Positions 27,798 to 37,561 are shown, counted from the first letter of the stretch. The stretch is 64,000 nucleotides of DNA from Gammaproteobacteria bacterium MOLA455 (GCA_000511875.1 AZIN01000004.1:62001-126000); one strand, 5' to 3'. The notes: a model not told the origin generated them from the sequence alone. Numbers and translations: made by a program.

Positions 27798-27894
27798 GCC
27801 GGTTTATTAGGTTTAAAGAGTAAAAGCTAAAAGTTAAAATCTTAGAGTCGCGGTTGCAGGATGTAATCAGTAAAGCGTAAAGGGAGTTAGGTCT

Positions 27895-28260
27895 ATGAGA
27901 CGAAATAAACAGTCGGGCATGATCACGGTGTCGACACTTTTTATGCTTGCCATAGTAGGGTTTTTCTTTATGCTTGTTTTTAAACTGGCACCCCACTATT
28001 TGGATAATAGAATGGTTCAATCGGCCTTTAACCAGGTGGGAGAATCTGACATCAGTGGCAAGTCAGATGCGCAAATACGTCATACGATTGCGAGTTTTTT
28101 TACCATTAACAATATTCGCGATGTCGATATAGCAAAGATCGTCATTGCCCGTGGCGATGCAGGAACTCGTATCAGCCTGGACTATGAAAAGCGCTTTGCA
28201 ATGTTTGGCAATGTCGATGTCGTACTTAACTTTAGCAATCAATACGACAGTGCCCAGTGA
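27895..28260 (+). CDS. DUF4845 membrane-anchored protein
   Basis: A 121-residue protein with one N-terminal hydrophobic segment (about 11-29), preceded by basic residues, and a short C-terminal domain with DNRMVQSAFNQV and ISLDYEKRFAMFGNVDV. This matches DUF4845, a family regularly found between lepB and rnc in gammaproteobacteria. Its function is unknown. A good AGGGAG site precedes the ATG. Confidence 0.82.
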   Translation: MRRNKQSGMITVSTLFMLAIVGFFFMLVFKLAPHYLDNRMVQSAFNQVGESDISGKSDAQIRHTIASFFTINNIRDVDIAKIVIARGDAGTRISLDYEKRFAMFGNVDVVLNFSNQYDSAQ

Positions 28261-28283
28261 CACCAATAAATTGAGGATACTTC

Positions 28284-28961
28284 GTGGCGAGCAATGCCAA
28301 GCAACTTCAGGACCGCCTGCAATATCAGTTCAGCGATGCACAGCTACTGACCCTAGCGCTCTCTCATCGGAGCTGCGGCAGCAATAATAACGAGCGACTC
28401 GAGTTTCTCGGCGATGCAGTTCTTGGCATGGTCATTTCCAGTTTTCTTTTCCAGCGTTTCCCCGAGGCTCGAGAGGGCGACCTCAGTCGTATTCGCTCGC
28501 AAATCGTGCGCGCTGAGTCTCTGGCTGAAATTGCCCGCAATCTTGAGCTGGGCCCTGAGTTACTGCTTGGTCCCGGTGAAATGAAAAGTGGTGGTCATCG
28601 TCGTGATTCGATTCTTGGAGACACTGTTGAAGCACTACTTGGTGCCGTGTTTCTCGATCAGGGTTTAGAGGCTGTAGAAGCCTGTATACAAAACTGGTTT
28701 AGAGAGTCACTGAATACTCTAACCCTAGATTCCCCAGTTAAAGATGCCAAAACTGCATTACAGGAGTGGTTGCAGGCTCGCGGCAAGCCCTTACCGGAGT
28801 ATCTGGTTGTAAAAATCGAAGGAGAGGATCATAGTCGTCTCTTCACCATGAGTTGCACCATTGACGCAGTGCAAGAAACTGCTGAGGCAACGGCTAGCAG
28901 TCGCCGCAAGGCAGAGCAGTTAGTTGCCGAAAAATTAGTAAAAAAATTGGAGAATATTTAG
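28284..28961 (+). CDS. rnc: Ribonuclease III
   Basis: A 225-residue double-strand RNA endonuclease for rRNA processing and mRNA turnover. The signature [13 protein letters not shown] gives the metal-binding acidic residues, with a second set in [14 protein letters not shown], followed by a C-terminal double-strand RNA-binding domain. The start is GTG, and the stop overlaps the era start by one base. Confidence 0.96.
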   Translation: MASNAKQLQDRLQYQFSDAQLLTLALSHRSCGSNNNERLEFLGDAVLGMVISSFLFQRFPEAREGDLSRIRSQIVRAESLAEIARNLELGPELLLGPGEMKSGGHRRDSILGDTVEALLGAVFLDQGLEAVEACIQNWFRESLNTLTLDSPVKDAKTALQEWLQARGKPLPEYLVVKIEGEDHSRLFTMSCTIDAVQETAEATASSRRKAEQLVAEKLVKKLENI

Positions 28962-29860
28962 TGACTGATACACCAACACGCTGTGGCTATGTGGCCATAG
29001 TCGGTCGTCCCAACGTGGGCAAATCGACGCTGCTCAATCATATTTTGGGGCAGAAGCTGTGTATTACCTCACGCAAACCTCAGACTACCAGGCATACCTT
29101 GCTGGGTATCAAAACAGTTGATCAAACCCAGGTGATCTTTGTTGACACCCCGGGTATTCACACCAACCAGGAGCGCGCGATTAATCGAGTTATGAACCGC
29201 TCCGCAGCCAGTGTAATTGCCGATGTGGATGTGGTGATCTTTGTTGTAGATCGCTTCGAATGGAGTGAGGCTGATGAATATGTAGCCAAATATATTGCCA
29301 ACTATGATGTGCCAGTGATTATTGCGATCAACAAGGTGGATCTTATTGAAGATAAAGAAGCGCTGCTGCCGCATCTGCAGTTTCTCTCCGAGAAAGTGAA
29401 GGCCGCGGATTTAATTCCACTGTCGGCACTGCGTAAAACCAACTTTGACCAGCTCGAAGCCAAAATTAGCGAATTTATCCCTGAAGCCATGCATATGTTT
29501 CCCGATGATCAGATTACCGATCGCAGCGAGCGCTTTTTGGCTGCTGAAATGGTTCGCGAAAAAATTATGCGTCAGCTGGGTGCTGAGGTTCCCTATCAGG
29601 TTACGGTTGAAATTGAAGAGTTTCGCGTCGAGCGCAATGTCACCCATATAGGTGCTTTGATTCTGGTTGAGCGGGAAGGGCAGAAGAAAATTATTATTGG
29701 CAATAAAGGCGAGCGTATTAAAAGTATCGGTCAGCAGGCGCGGGCTGATATGGAAAGCCTACTCGACTGTAAAGTCATGCTTAAAACCTGGGTCAAAGTT
29801 CGCAGCGGCTGGTCTGATGACGAACGCGCGCTGCGCAGCCTCGGTTACACCGACAGGTAA
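28961..29860 (+). CDS. era: GTPase Era (16S rRNA/30S maturation)
   Basis: A 299-residue GTPase with G1 [10 protein letters not shown]3 DTPG and G4 NKVD, and a C-terminal KH RNA-binding domain ([18 protein letters not shown]). It acts in 30S assembly. The start GTG overlaps the rnc stop by one base, so the two are coupled. Confidence 0.97.
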   Translation: MTDTPTRCGYVAIVGRPNVGKSTLLNHILGQKLCITSRKPQTTRHTLLGIKTVDQTQVIFVDTPGIHTNQERAINRVMNRSAASVIADVDVVIFVVDRFEWSEADEYVAKYIANYDVPVIIAINKVDLIEDKEALLPHLQFLSEKVKAADLIPLSALRKTNFDQLEAKISEFIPEAMHMFPDDQITDRSERFLAAEMVREKIMRQLGAEVPYQVTVEIEEFRVERNVTHIGALILVEREGQKKIIIGNKGERIKSIGQQARADMESLLDCKVMLKTWVKVRSGWSDDERALRSLGYTDR

Positions 29861-29865
29861 GCGCT

Positions 29866-30594
29866 GTGCGAATTGAGGCAGAGCCGGGGTTTTTATTACA
29901 CTCGACGCCCTATCGAGATACCAGCCTGCTGGTGGATCTGTACACCGCCAATCACGGCCGTGTACGCTGTGTGGCTAGGGGCTTTCGCAAGCCCAATAAA
30001 CAGGGTATCAATCGCTCTATCTTTCCCTACACTGAACATCATTTTAGTTGGCAGGGCCGCGGTGAATTGAAAACCCTGACTAAAGCCGATGGTATTCAGG
30101 CACCGGTTTTTCTAAAGCAAGAGTGCCTGTTTACTGGGCTTTATATTAACGAGTTGTTCTATCGCCTGCTTCAAGAGCAGGATATCCACCAATATCTCTA
30201 TCAGCAGTATCAACGGTTTATGGCAGTGCTCTGTGCCGCTCAGCCCGATGAGGTGCGTCTGCGCCAGCTGGAAATGACATTGCTTGAAGAGCTGGGTTAC
30301 GGTCTGGTATTGGACTGCGAGGGGCAGACTGGTACCGCGCTGATTCCGAGCAAGTTCTATCAGTACATTCCTGAGCAGGGTTTGGTTATGTCAGCTAATC
30401 AGCGCGAGGCTGTGCCCGGTAGTTACTCTGGTGCCGACCTTATGAGTATAGCCGCAGGTGAATTTTCTCAGGGCTCGGCTCAGACAACCGCCAAGCAGCT
30501 GTTGCGCAGTGTGATTAATTTTTATCTCGGTGGTAGGCAGTTACACAGCCGTGAACTCTATCGCCAGCATTTGCAGTCACAGAGTTCTGTGTAG
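29866..30594 (+). CDS. recO: DNA repair protein RecO
   Basis: A 242-residue recombination mediator that helps RecA load on SSB-coated DNA. It shows the N-terminal OB-fold with LHSTPYRDTSLLVDLYT and the helical middle part typical of RecO. The start GTG is five bases after the era stop. In many relatives pdxJ follows recO; here acpS follows directly. Confidence 0.92.
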   Translation: MRIEAEPGFLLHSTPYRDTSLLVDLYTANHGRVRCVARGFRKPNKQGINRSIFPYTEHHFSWQGRGELKTLTKADGIQAPVFLKQECLFTGLYINELFYRLLQEQDIHQYLYQQYQRFMAVLCAAQPDEVRLRQLEMTLLEELGYGLVLDCEGQTGTALIPSKFYQYIPEQGLVMSANQREAVPGSYSGADLMSIAAGEFSQGSAQTTAKQLLRSVINFYLGGRQLHSRELYRQHLQSQSSV

Positions 30595-30630
30595 AATAAT
30601 GCACACTATAATCACTCTAGAGAAGCGTCA

Positions 30631-31008
30631 ATGATCATCGCCATAGGCACAGATATAGTCGAGATTGCCCGTATTGCTAAGGTGCTAGAGCGCCAGGCCG
30701 GACGCTTTTTGGAGCGCATTCTCTGCCCCAGTGAACTTCAGCAATATGCATCCCGGGGCAACCCTGTCGCCTTTGTTGCAACGCGCTTTGCCGCCAAAGA
30801 AGCCATAGCTAAGGCTCTGGGTACCGGCATAGGTCACGGCGTCAGCTTTCAGGATATGCAGATCAGCAACGATGATAGGGGCGCTCCCCATGTGCAACTG
30901 TCTGGTGGAGCCGCGCAAGTGCTGCACAGTCTCGGTGGCCAGCGGGTCTTACTCAGTCTAGCCGACGAGCGTGATTACGCTATCGCCTACGCCATGCTGT
31001 CCGAATAA
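30631..31008 (+). CDS. acpS: Holo-[acyl-carrier-protein] synthase
   Basis: A 125-residue phosphopantetheinyl transferase that activates acyl carrier protein. The magnesium-binding residues are in GTDIVEI and FAAKEAIAKALGTG. The length is normal. It lies 36 bases after recO. A 170-base gap follows in which I see no gene or clear terminator. Confidence 0.95.
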   Translation: MIIAIGTDIVEIARIAKVLERQAGRFLERILCPSELQQYASRGNPVAFVATRFAAKEAIAKALGTGIGHGVSFQDMQISNDDRGAPHVQLSGGAAQVLHSLGGQRVLLSLADERDYAIAYAMLSE

Positions 31009-31178
31009 CCAATAGGCTAAGGGTTTGGCCGCAAAAACGAGTCCGCGGCATATGCCAAACAAGTATGGCCTATAACAGTCTCGCAGAGGCGGCAGAGCAA
31101 CTGTTAAGGCACAATACCCCACTGAGTTGATGATCACTTTTAACCCTCAATTCTTTAACCCCATAAAGAGTAGCGTCC

Positions 31179-32066
31179 ATGCAGTACCCAACCATTGACC
31201 AAGGCATAGGTAACACCAGATTAGTGCAGCTACAGCGTATGCCTGGCAGTACCTCGAATACCATTCTTGCGAAATTGGAAGGGGATAACCCTGCGGGCTC
31301 AGTCAAAGATCGTCCGGCTTTGAGCATGATAAAAAAGGCCGAGGCTCGTGGCGATATTAAGCCTGGAGATCGGTTGATCGAAGCCACCAGCGGCAATACT
31401 GGAATTGCTCTGGCCATGGTTGCGGCGATGATGGGCTATCGCATGACTCTGATTATGCCGGACAATGCCACGGATGAACGCAAGTGGGCGATGACGGCCT
31501 ACGGTGCTGAATTGATTGAAGTGACCAAGCTAGAAGGTATGGAAGGTGCTCGTGATCTGGCCCGCCGAATGCAGGAGCAGGGGTTGGGTAAGGTGTTGGA
31601 CCAATTTAATAATCCAGATAACCCCCTGGCTCACTATGAGGGTACCGGGCCAGAAATCTGGCGTGATACCAAAGGTTCTGTCACGCACTTTGTCAGCTCA
31701 ATGGGCACCACAGGAACCATTATGGGCACCTCGGCTTATTTAAAGCAGCAGAACCCAGACATCCAAATTATTGGCCTACAGCCGCAAGAGGGCGCCTCTA
31801 TCCCCGGCATCCGGCGTTGGCCTGCAGCCTATATGCCGAGTATTTTTGACGCCGCCAAGGTGGATCAAACCCTAGATATTTCCCAGCAAGCCGCGGAGCA
31901 GACCATGCGTCGTTTGGCCACGGAAGAGGGTATCTTCTGCGGTGTGTCGGCTGGTGGCTCTGTATCTGCCGCCTTAGAAATCAGTAAGCAGGTGGAAAAT
32001 GCCGTTATCGTTGCTATTATCTGTGATCGGGGTGATCGCTACCTCTCTTCCGGGATTTACGGGTAG
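31179..32066 (+). CDS. cysM: Cysteine synthase B
   Basis: A 295-residue PLP enzyme that forms cysteine from O-acetylserine and sulfide or thiosulfate. The PLP lysine is K43 in NPAGSVKDRPA, the substrate loop is TSGNTG, and the phosphate loop is GTTGTI. The motif CDRGDRYLS at the C-terminus is typical of CysM rather than CysK. It is followed by relA, a pairing seen in Pseudomonas-like genomes. Confidence 0.95.
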   Translation: MQYPTIDQGIGNTRLVQLQRMPGSTSNTILAKLEGDNPAGSVKDRPALSMIKKAEARGDIKPGDRLIEATSGNTGIALAMVAAMMGYRMTLIMPDNATDERKWAMTAYGAELIEVTKLEGMEGARDLARRMQEQGLGKVLDQFNNPDNPLAHYEGTGPEIWRDTKGSVTHFVSSMGTTGTIMGTSAYLKQQNPDIQIIGLQPQEGASIPGIRRWPAAYMPSIFDAAKVDQTLDISQQAAEQTMRRLATEEGIFCGVSAGGSVSAALEISKQVENAVIVAIICDRGDRYLSSGIYG

Positions 32067-32164
32067 AGGATCGAGGATAGAGAGCTCTCACAACTAACTC
32101 AGGCAGGCGCGTGAGCAATAGGGGAAAAGGGTAGGTCGCGGCGCCTCAAATCGAGATCAAGAAC

Positions 32165-34459
32165 ATGGTCAACGTTCGCCAACATCATCCTCGGGATGAC
32201 GCCAGTCAGGTTGATATTCAACGCTGGGTTGACGAGCTTATTCAAGGCCATGCAATGGCTCAAAGCGATGCCCAAAGACTATTGCATGCCAGCACATTTA
32301 CTCGCCTGGCTCTAAGCGACGAACTTGATCCTGAGCGTCTGTGGGATTCAGTCTCAGCATGCCTGCAAACTGGCCTCGAAATGGCCGAGATTCTTGCCGA
32401 ATTATCCCTTGATACAGCTGCTCTTCAAGCGGCAATCCTCTATCGTGCCATTCGCGAAGGTCGCATCTCTCTGGATAAAGTGCGCCGTGAGTTCGGTTCA
32501 GAAGTTGCTGGCCTGATTGATAAAGTGCTGCGCATGGCGGTGATTAGCACTATCAGAAATGCTCAGGGCGGATCGGTTTTTGGTCATATTGCTGGCCAGC
32601 AGGCAAATAAAACTCGCGAAATGCTGGTTTCGATCATCGACGATATTCGTGTGCCATTAATTAAAATTGCCGAGCGCACCTGTGCTATTCGCGCGGTTAA
32701 AACTGCCAGTTCAGACAAGCAGATTCGCGTTGCTCGTGAAGTAGTGGATGTCTACGCGCCCTTGGCTCATCGTCTGGGCCTGGGCAATCTTAAGTGGGAA
32801 CTTGAAGATCTGGCCTTCCGTTATCTGCAGCCTTTGGATTACGCCACTGTGGCAGCTCTGCTGGCGGAAAAGCGCCGCGACCGCCAGGCCTATATTGCCG
32901 AGACTATTCGTCAGGTTGAGGATCAGTTAAACAACCTTAATATACAGGGTGAGGTGAGCGGACGGCCAAAGCACATCTATTCGATCTGGTCGAAAATGCA
33001 GCGTAAAAATTTGAGTTTTACTCAGGTCTACGATATTCGCGCCCTGCGTGTTTTAGTGCCTACGGTGGCTGACTGTTATGCAGTTTTAGGGTGGATGCAT
33101 AGTCGCTGGGAAAACCTGCCCAGGGAATATGATGACTATATAGCTGCGCCAAAAGAAAATGGTTACAGCTCATTGCATACTGCGGTTATTGGGCCTGAAA
33201 ACAAAGTTTTAGAAATTCAGATTCGTACTTTTGAGATGCATAATTCTGCCGAGTTGGGTGTCTGTGCCCACTGGCGTTACAAGAGCGGTAGTATAAAATC
33301 TGCAGATAAAAGCTATGAAGAAAAAATTGAATGGCTGCGCCACGTTCTCGATTGGTCAAAGGAAATTGAGAGTAAAGAGTCATCGGTGTACTCTCAAGAT
33401 TCACAGCAATCAGTGAGTGAAGGTCGGGTTTATGTCTTCACCCCTGAGGGCCATGTGGTTGATCTGCCGGTTGGGGCAACTCCACTGGATTTTGCCTACT
33501 ACGTGCATACGGATCTCGGCCATCGCTGTCGCGGCGCCAAAGTGAATGGTCGCATTGTGCCCCTGAGCCGAGCGCTGCGCACAGCAGATCAAGTGAGTAT
33601 CATTACCACTCGTCAGGGGCAACCCTCCCGAGATTGGTTATCCTCTTCCATGGGTTATCTCAAAACGAGCCGTGCTCGCAGCAAAGTGCAGTATTGGTTT
33701 CGCAAGCAGAACCAAGAGCAGAATCAGATTGAGGGGAAGAAGCTTTTAGAGCGCGAGCTCGCCCAGTTAAATATCAGCGAAATTGATCTGCAGAAAGCCG
33801 CCCAGCGATTTAATAAGCAGGGTGCTGCAGGTTTATATGCAGCTATAGGCGCCGGCGATGTGGGTATTGAACAGGTGATTAATTCGCTACAGGGCCGTCA
33901 GGGCAACAGTAAAGGTCTCGGCGCTCTCGACTCGCTTAGTTCTCTGCAGTCATTCGACTCGACAGCAGAACTCTCCACAGCCCAGCGCTTTGAATCCTCT
34001 GATGTGTATATCCATGGTGTCGGCAATCTGCTCACTCAGATGGCGCGCTGTTGCCGCCCGCTGCCTGGAGATAGTATCGGCGGTTATATTACTCAGGGGC
34101 GTGGTATTTCCATTCATCGTCAAGATTGTGGCAACTTTTTACGTCTTCTGGGAGCCGATCACCAACGCATTATCAAAGTTGACTGGGGCAGCCAGCCACA
34201 GAAAAGTTACAGAGTGAAAATCGCTCTGGATACCTATGACCGTAGTGGGCTGTTATTGGATATTACCAAAGCCGTCGATCGCCTCGGCTTACATATAGCC
34301 TCAATGACAAGTAATGAAAAAACTCGACGTAAAAAAACGATGAACAGCTCGCATATTTTACTGGCCCTAGATGTCCCCAGTCTCGATCAGCTGAGCGCTG
34401 TATTGTCACAATTAAATCAAATTCCCAACGTGGTAGCCGCTAGGCGTGTGAGCGATTAG
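32165..34459 (+). CDS. relA: (p)ppGpp synthetase RelA
   Basis: A 764-residue ribosome-linked alarmone synthetase. Order: an N-terminal degenerate HD domain (about 50-180, lacking the HD pair of SpoT-type hydrolases), the synthetase domain (about 240-370, with AAPKENGYSSLHTAV), TGS (about 420-480, VYVFTPEGHVVDLP), a linker with the CCRPLPGD zinc-finger-type motif, and a C-terminal ACT domain. Loss of the HD residues supports RelA rather than SpoT. The start ATG lacks a strong ribosome binding site. Confidence 0.94.
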   Translation: MVNVRQHHPRDDASQVDIQRWVDELIQGHAMAQSDAQRLLHASTFTRLALSDELDPERLWDSVSACLQTGLEMAEILAELSLDTAALQAAILYRAIREGRISLDKVRREFGSEVAGLIDKVLRMAVISTIRNAQGGSVFGHIAGQQANKTREMLVSIIDDIRVPLIKIAERTCAIRAVKTASSDKQIRVAREVVDVYAPLAHRLGLGNLKWELEDLAFRYLQPLDYATVAALLAEKRRDRQAYIAETIRQVEDQLNNLNIQGEVSGRPKHIYSIWSKMQRKNLSFTQVYDIRALRVLVPTVADCYAVLGWMHSRWENLPREYDDYIAAPKENGYSSLHTAVIGPENKVLEIQIRTFEMHNSAELGVCAHWRYKSGSIKSADKSYEEKIEWLRHVLDWSKEIESKESSVYSQDSQQSVSEGRVYVFTPEGHVVDLPVGATPLDFAYYVHTDLGHRCRGAKVNGRIVPLSRALRTADQVSIITTRQGQPSRDWLSSSMGYLKTSRARSKVQYWFRKQNQEQNQIEGKKLLERELAQLNISEIDLQKAAQRFNKQGAAGLYAAIGAGDVGIEQVINSLQGRQGNSKGLGALDSLSSLQSFDSTAELSTAQRFESSDVYIHGVGNLLTQMARCCRPLPGDSIGGYITQGRGISIHRQDCGNFLRLLGADHQRIIKVDWGSQPQKSYRVKIALDTYDRSGLLLDITKAVDRLGLHIASMTSNEKTRRKKTMNSSHILLALDVPSLDQLSAVLSQLNQIPNVVAARRVSD

Positions 34460-34607
34460 ACTGATGGTAGCCGGATGATTTATTTATCAGGCCTTAAACT
34501 ATAAGCTTAAGTCACAAGCTTAAGTTACAGGCCCAGTCACAGGGACTTTTTACAAGTGCTCTTCTCAGGTGCTCGCCACAACTATTATCCAAAGCAAGGT
34601 AATTTCA

Positions 34608-35432
34608 ATGACTAGACAATACACGCTTGATGATCTGCGTTATTTAATGCAGCGATTGCGAAATCCAGAGAGTGGTTGTCCCTGGGATCTAAAACAGTCG
34701 TTTTCCACTATTGCCAAGCATACTTTGGAGGAGGTTTATGAGGTTATAGATGCTATTGAGCGGAATGATCTCCACCATTTGGGTGAGGAATTAGGCGACC
34801 TGTTATTTCAGATTATTTTTTACGCAGAACTGGGTGCAGAGCAGAAGATTTTTGATTTCGACAGCGTTGTTCAAGGGCTGGTAGAAAAACTTGTGCGCCG
34901 TCATCCCCATGTTTTCCCTCTGGGTACTCTCGAGAGCCAAATAGAGCCCGGCAGCAGAGTGGATAATGCTGAGGAACAAGCTCGAATCAAAAAAGTATGG
35001 GAAGAGATTAAAGCCGAGGAGCGAGCAGCAAAAGGCGAGGGTAAAACGCTAGATGATATACCCCTCGCGATCCCGGCTTTAAGCCGTGCCCAGAAATTGC
35101 AAAAAAGAGCCGCCAACAAAGGCTTTGACTGGCAGTATCTGAACCAGGTGGTTGAGGTAGTTCGCGATGAGCTCGAGGAGCTTGAAGCCGAGATTGTGAC
35201 AAATGACAGGGCAGCCATTGAGGACGAACTGGGTGATCTATTGTTTAGCTGCGTGAACTTGGCTCGCCACTTGGATGTCGATCCAGAGCGCGCACTGTAT
35301 CGGGCCAATGGCAAATTTCATCGACGTTTCCAAGCTATGGAAGAATTGGCGCAGCAGGCTGGCAGTGATTTTTCGCAGTTGAGTACCGACAAAATGGAAG
35401 AGCTGTGGGTTGAGGTCAAGCTGGCTGAATAA
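34608..35432 (+). CDS. mazG: Nucleoside triphosphate pyrophosphohydrolase MazG
   Basis: A 274-residue enzyme that removes non-canonical or excess NTPs. Two MazG domains are visible: the first with CPWDLKQSFSTIAKHTLEEVYE and GEELGDLLFQ, the second with DELEELEAEI and EDELGDLLFS, each giving the EExxE/ExxD metal-binding set. An in-frame GTG at 34569 exists, but the ATG at 34608 has AAGG upstream and begins the conserved part. Its position after relA recalls the E. coli relA-mazEF-mazG region, though here there is no toxin-antitoxin pair. Confidence 0.93.
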   Translation: MTRQYTLDDLRYLMQRLRNPESGCPWDLKQSFSTIAKHTLEEVYEVIDAIERNDLHHLGEELGDLLFQIIFYAELGAEQKIFDFDSVVQGLVEKLVRRHPHVFPLGTLESQIEPGSRVDNAEEQARIKKVWEEIKAEERAAKGEGKTLDDIPLAIPALSRAQKLQKRAANKGFDWQYLNQVVEVVRDELEELEAEIVTNDRAAIEDELGDLLFSCVNLARHLDVDPERALYRANGKFHRRFQAMEELAQQAGSDFSQLSTDKMEELWVEVKLAE

Positions 35433-35621
35433 GTATTGGCGCTAGGCTGCTAGCTTACCCAACCTTAACTGCTGCTTGTCTGGCTAATTTAATCCGTGTA
35501 TTGTGAGCGGCCTTTTCGGGACAGCAGCTGCAGCCCTGATTTATTGTGGCATTGAAATAGCCCAACATCCCAGTCAACTGTATTAAGGTCCCATGTAGTT
35601 TTAATGTAAGGAATCATATTA

Positions 35622-36272
35622 ATGAGAGTTATTTTGTTAGGTCCTCCAGGCGCAGGTAAAGGTACTCAAGCACAGTTTATTACTGAGAAATATTCGGTAC
35701 CGCAAATCTCCACTGGCGATATGTTGCGCAGTGCAGTGAAAGCAGGCACTGAACTGGGCCTTAAAGTAAAAGACATTATGACCTCTGGTGGTTTGGTCTC
35801 TGACGAAATTATTATCGCACTGGTCAAAGAGCGCATAGAACAGCCCGACTGCGCTGGTGGTTTCCTGTTTGATGGCTTTCCGCGCACGATTCCCCAGGCC
35901 CAAGCTTTGGTAGATGCCAATGTGTCGATTGAATATGTCGTTGAAATTGCTGTCGATGATGAACAGATCGTGTCTCGCCTTAGCGGCCGTCGTGTGCATG
36001 AAGATTCTGGCCGTGTTTATCATATTGAACACAATCCACCGAAAAATGCTGGCCTTGATGATGAGACTCAAGATCCATTGATTCAGCGTCCAGATGATAA
36101 AGAAGAAACTATCCGCAATCGACTCAGTATTTACCACAGTCAAACAAAACCATTGGTTGAGTTTTATAAGGGTCTGTCAGCCACACAAACTGACGCGCCG
36201 AAATTCACAACTGTAGATGGTTTTGGTAGTCTCGATGATGTCCAAGCTAGACTAGTGTCCGCTTTAGCTTAA
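35622..36272 (+). CDS. adk: Adenylate kinase
   Basis: A 216-residue enzyme that interconverts ATP, ADP and AMP. The P-loop [11 protein letters not shown] is intact, as are the AMP site and the LID region starting [13 protein letters not shown] (long LID form without zinc cysteines). AAGGA precedes the ATG. A strong terminator follows. Confidence 0.97.
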   Translation: MRVILLGPPGAGKGTQAQFITEKYSVPQISTGDMLRSAVKAGTELGLKVKDIMTSGGLVSDEIIIALVKERIEQPDCAGGFLFDGFPRTIPQAQALVDANVSIEYVVEIAVDDEQIVSRLSGRRVHEDSGRVYHIEHNPPKNAGLDDETQDPLIQRPDDKEETIRNRLSIYHSQTKPLVEFYKGLSATQTDAPKFTTVDGFGSLDDVQARLVSALA

Positions 36273-36274
36273 TG

Positions 36275-36312
36275 TTTTAACAAGTAGTGTGTAAAAACAC
36301 TGCTTGTTAAAA
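36275..36312 (+). terminator. Terminator-like hairpin after adk
   Basis: TTTTAACAAGTAGTGT pairs with ACACTGCTTGTTAAAA (one G-U pair) around a six-base loop, immediately after the adk stop. The following run TTATTTCTT is moderately T-rich. Confidence 0.75.
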
Positions 36313-36339
36313 TTATTTCTTAAAATCCTGTTTTTTTTG

Positions 36340-36381
36340 CAATTAAAACCCTATTTCGATCGAAAATTGCGGTTTTAATTG
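36340..36381. other. Imperfect 42-base palindrome upstream of the histone-like gene
   Basis: CAATTAAAACC at 36340-36350 is repeated inverted at 36371-36381, and the middle contains TTTCGATCGAAA. The two halves are offset by one base. It lies 100 bases before the histone-like gene, and its size suits an operator or a cruciform/terminator; I cannot tell which. Confidence 0.5.
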
Positions 36382-36481
36382 GAAAAATATTCCACAACTG
36401 CTTAAACTCCCGCCTTACATGACCTAACGTCTTTTTATCGTGATGGTGAAACTTGTATTTATTTACGTGAGGAACGCATAA

Positions 36482-37561
36482 ATGAAACGTCCAGCTAAAA
36501 AAACAGTATCTAAAGCAAAAGCAAAAGCGAAACCACAAACTTCTCCTGCACAGGCTGCAGCTAAAGTTGTCGATTCCGTTAAAAAGCAAATTGTAGCTCA
36601 TGACAAAAAACATGCCGCGGTTGTTGTTAAAGTAAATAAAGCTAAAGCAAAAATTGCCGTCAAGGCAACCGCTGCTGCTAAAGCCAGTTTGGCTGCAGCG
36701 CGAAAGCAAGCTTCCGATAGCCGCAAAGTTGCTGCTGCACTGCGCGATGGTTTGCGTTCTGCCAAAGCTGAACTCAAGGCTGCCCAGTTAAAGCATAAAA
36801 TTGCAGCTGCTGAAGCGTCCGCTCAAGCTGCTGTACTGAAAGCCGAACATCGTTTGCAGGCTGCTCAGGATGCCGATCTTGCGGCTGCAATGAAGCGATT
36901 TGAACAGCGCTGGTTAAAAGCTCGCGCCAAAGTAACTGCAAAGAAAATGAAAGCAGCTGAAAAGAGAGCCGCCCTTAAAGTCCAGGCCGCTGAAAAAGCT
37001 GTGGTAGCCAAGCTTAAAGCTGCAGCTAAGAAAGCCGCAGGCAAAAAGCCAACTGCTAAGAAAGTTGTGGCCAAGGTTGCAGTAGCCAAGAAAGTTGTTG
37101 CCAAGAAGCCAGCTGCTAAAAAAGCCACTGCTAAGAAAGTTGTTGCCAAGAAGCCAGCTGCTAGAAAAGCCACTGCTAAGAAAGTTGTTGCCAAGAAGCC
37201 AGCTGCTAAAAAAGTCACTGCTAAGAAAGTTGTTGCTAAGAAGCCAGCTGCTAAAAAAGCCACTGCTAAGAAAGTTGTTGCTAAGAAGCCAGCTGTTAAA
37301 AAAGCCACTGCTAAGAAAGTTGTTGCTAAGAAGCCAGTAGCTAAGAAAGTTGTTGCTAAGAAGCCAGTAGCTAAGAAAGTTGTTGCTAAGAAGCCAGCCG
37401 CTAAGAAAGTTGTTGCCAAGAAGCCAGTCGCTAAGAAAGTTGCTGCCAAAAAGCCAGTGGTTAAAAAGGTTGCGGCTAAGAAAGTAGTTGCCAAAAAGCC
37501 AGCAGTCAAAAAAGTTCCAGCTAAGAAAGCGGCGGCGCCAGCACCAATCGCCGGAAAGTAA
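36482..37561 (+). CDS. Histone H1-like Lys/Ala-rich repeat protein (AlgP-like)
   Basis: A 359-residue very basic protein. The N-terminal part (about 1-190) is Ala/Lys-rich and helical, likely coiled. Residues 202-326 are tandem repeats: five copies of AKKVVAKKPAAKKAT-like 15-mers, then five of AKKVVAKKPV-like 10-mers, ending in a Lys/Pro tail. This is the AlgP/AlgR3 and histone H1 C-terminal composition, so it probably binds DNA non-specifically or affects chromosome condensation. AlgP in Pseudomonas affects alginate genes; here the link to the sigma-E operon is not shown. A GAGGAA site precedes the ATG. Confidence 0.85.
   Translation: MKRPAKKTVSKAKAKAKPQTSPAQAAAKVVDSVKKQIVAHDKKHAAVVVKVNKAKAKIAVKATAAAKASLAAARKQASDSRKVAAALRDGLRSAKAELKAAQLKHKIAAAEASAQAAVLKAEHRLQAAQDADLAAAMKRFEQRWLKARAKVTAKKMKAAEKRAALKVQAAEKAVVAKLKAAAKKAAGKKPTAKKVVAKVAVAKKVVAKKPAAKKATAKKVVAKKPAARKATAKKVVAKKPAAKKVTAKKVVAKKPAAKKATAKKVVAKKPAVKKATAKKVVAKKPVAKKVVAKKPVAKKVVAKKPAAKKVVAKKPVAKKVAAKKPVVKKVAAKKVVAKKPAVKKVPAKKAAAPAPIAGK
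37085..37459 (+). repeat. In-frame tandem repeat array (5 x 45 bp then 5 x 30 bp)
   Basis: Five 45-base units start at 37085, 37130, 37175, 37220 and 37265, then five 30-base units start at 37310, 37340, 37370, 37400 and 37430. The 30-base unit is the 45-base unit lacking the last 15 bases (the AAKKAT part, with a changed junction). Units are nearly identical at DNA level, so copy number may change by slippage. Confidence 0.9.

Noticed and set aside
34569-34607. Upstream GTG start for mazG adding 13 residues
   Set aside because: The ATG at 34608 has an AAGG site and begins the conserved sequence; the extension resembles noncoding DNA.
35637-36143. A 168-residue minus-strand open frame opposite adk
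   Set aside because: It lies entirely antisense to adenylate kinase, whose motifs are intact, and shows no family features.
37085-37459. Regularly spaced repeats that could suggest a CRISPR array
   Set aside because: Units are contiguous, in frame and coding; there are no unique spacers and no cas genes in the window.
36865-37509. A 214-residue open frame on the minus strand opposite the histone-like repeats
   Set aside because: It is made only of the complement of the Lys/Ala repeats (LATTFLAAGF units) and has no start signal; it is a compositional shadow.
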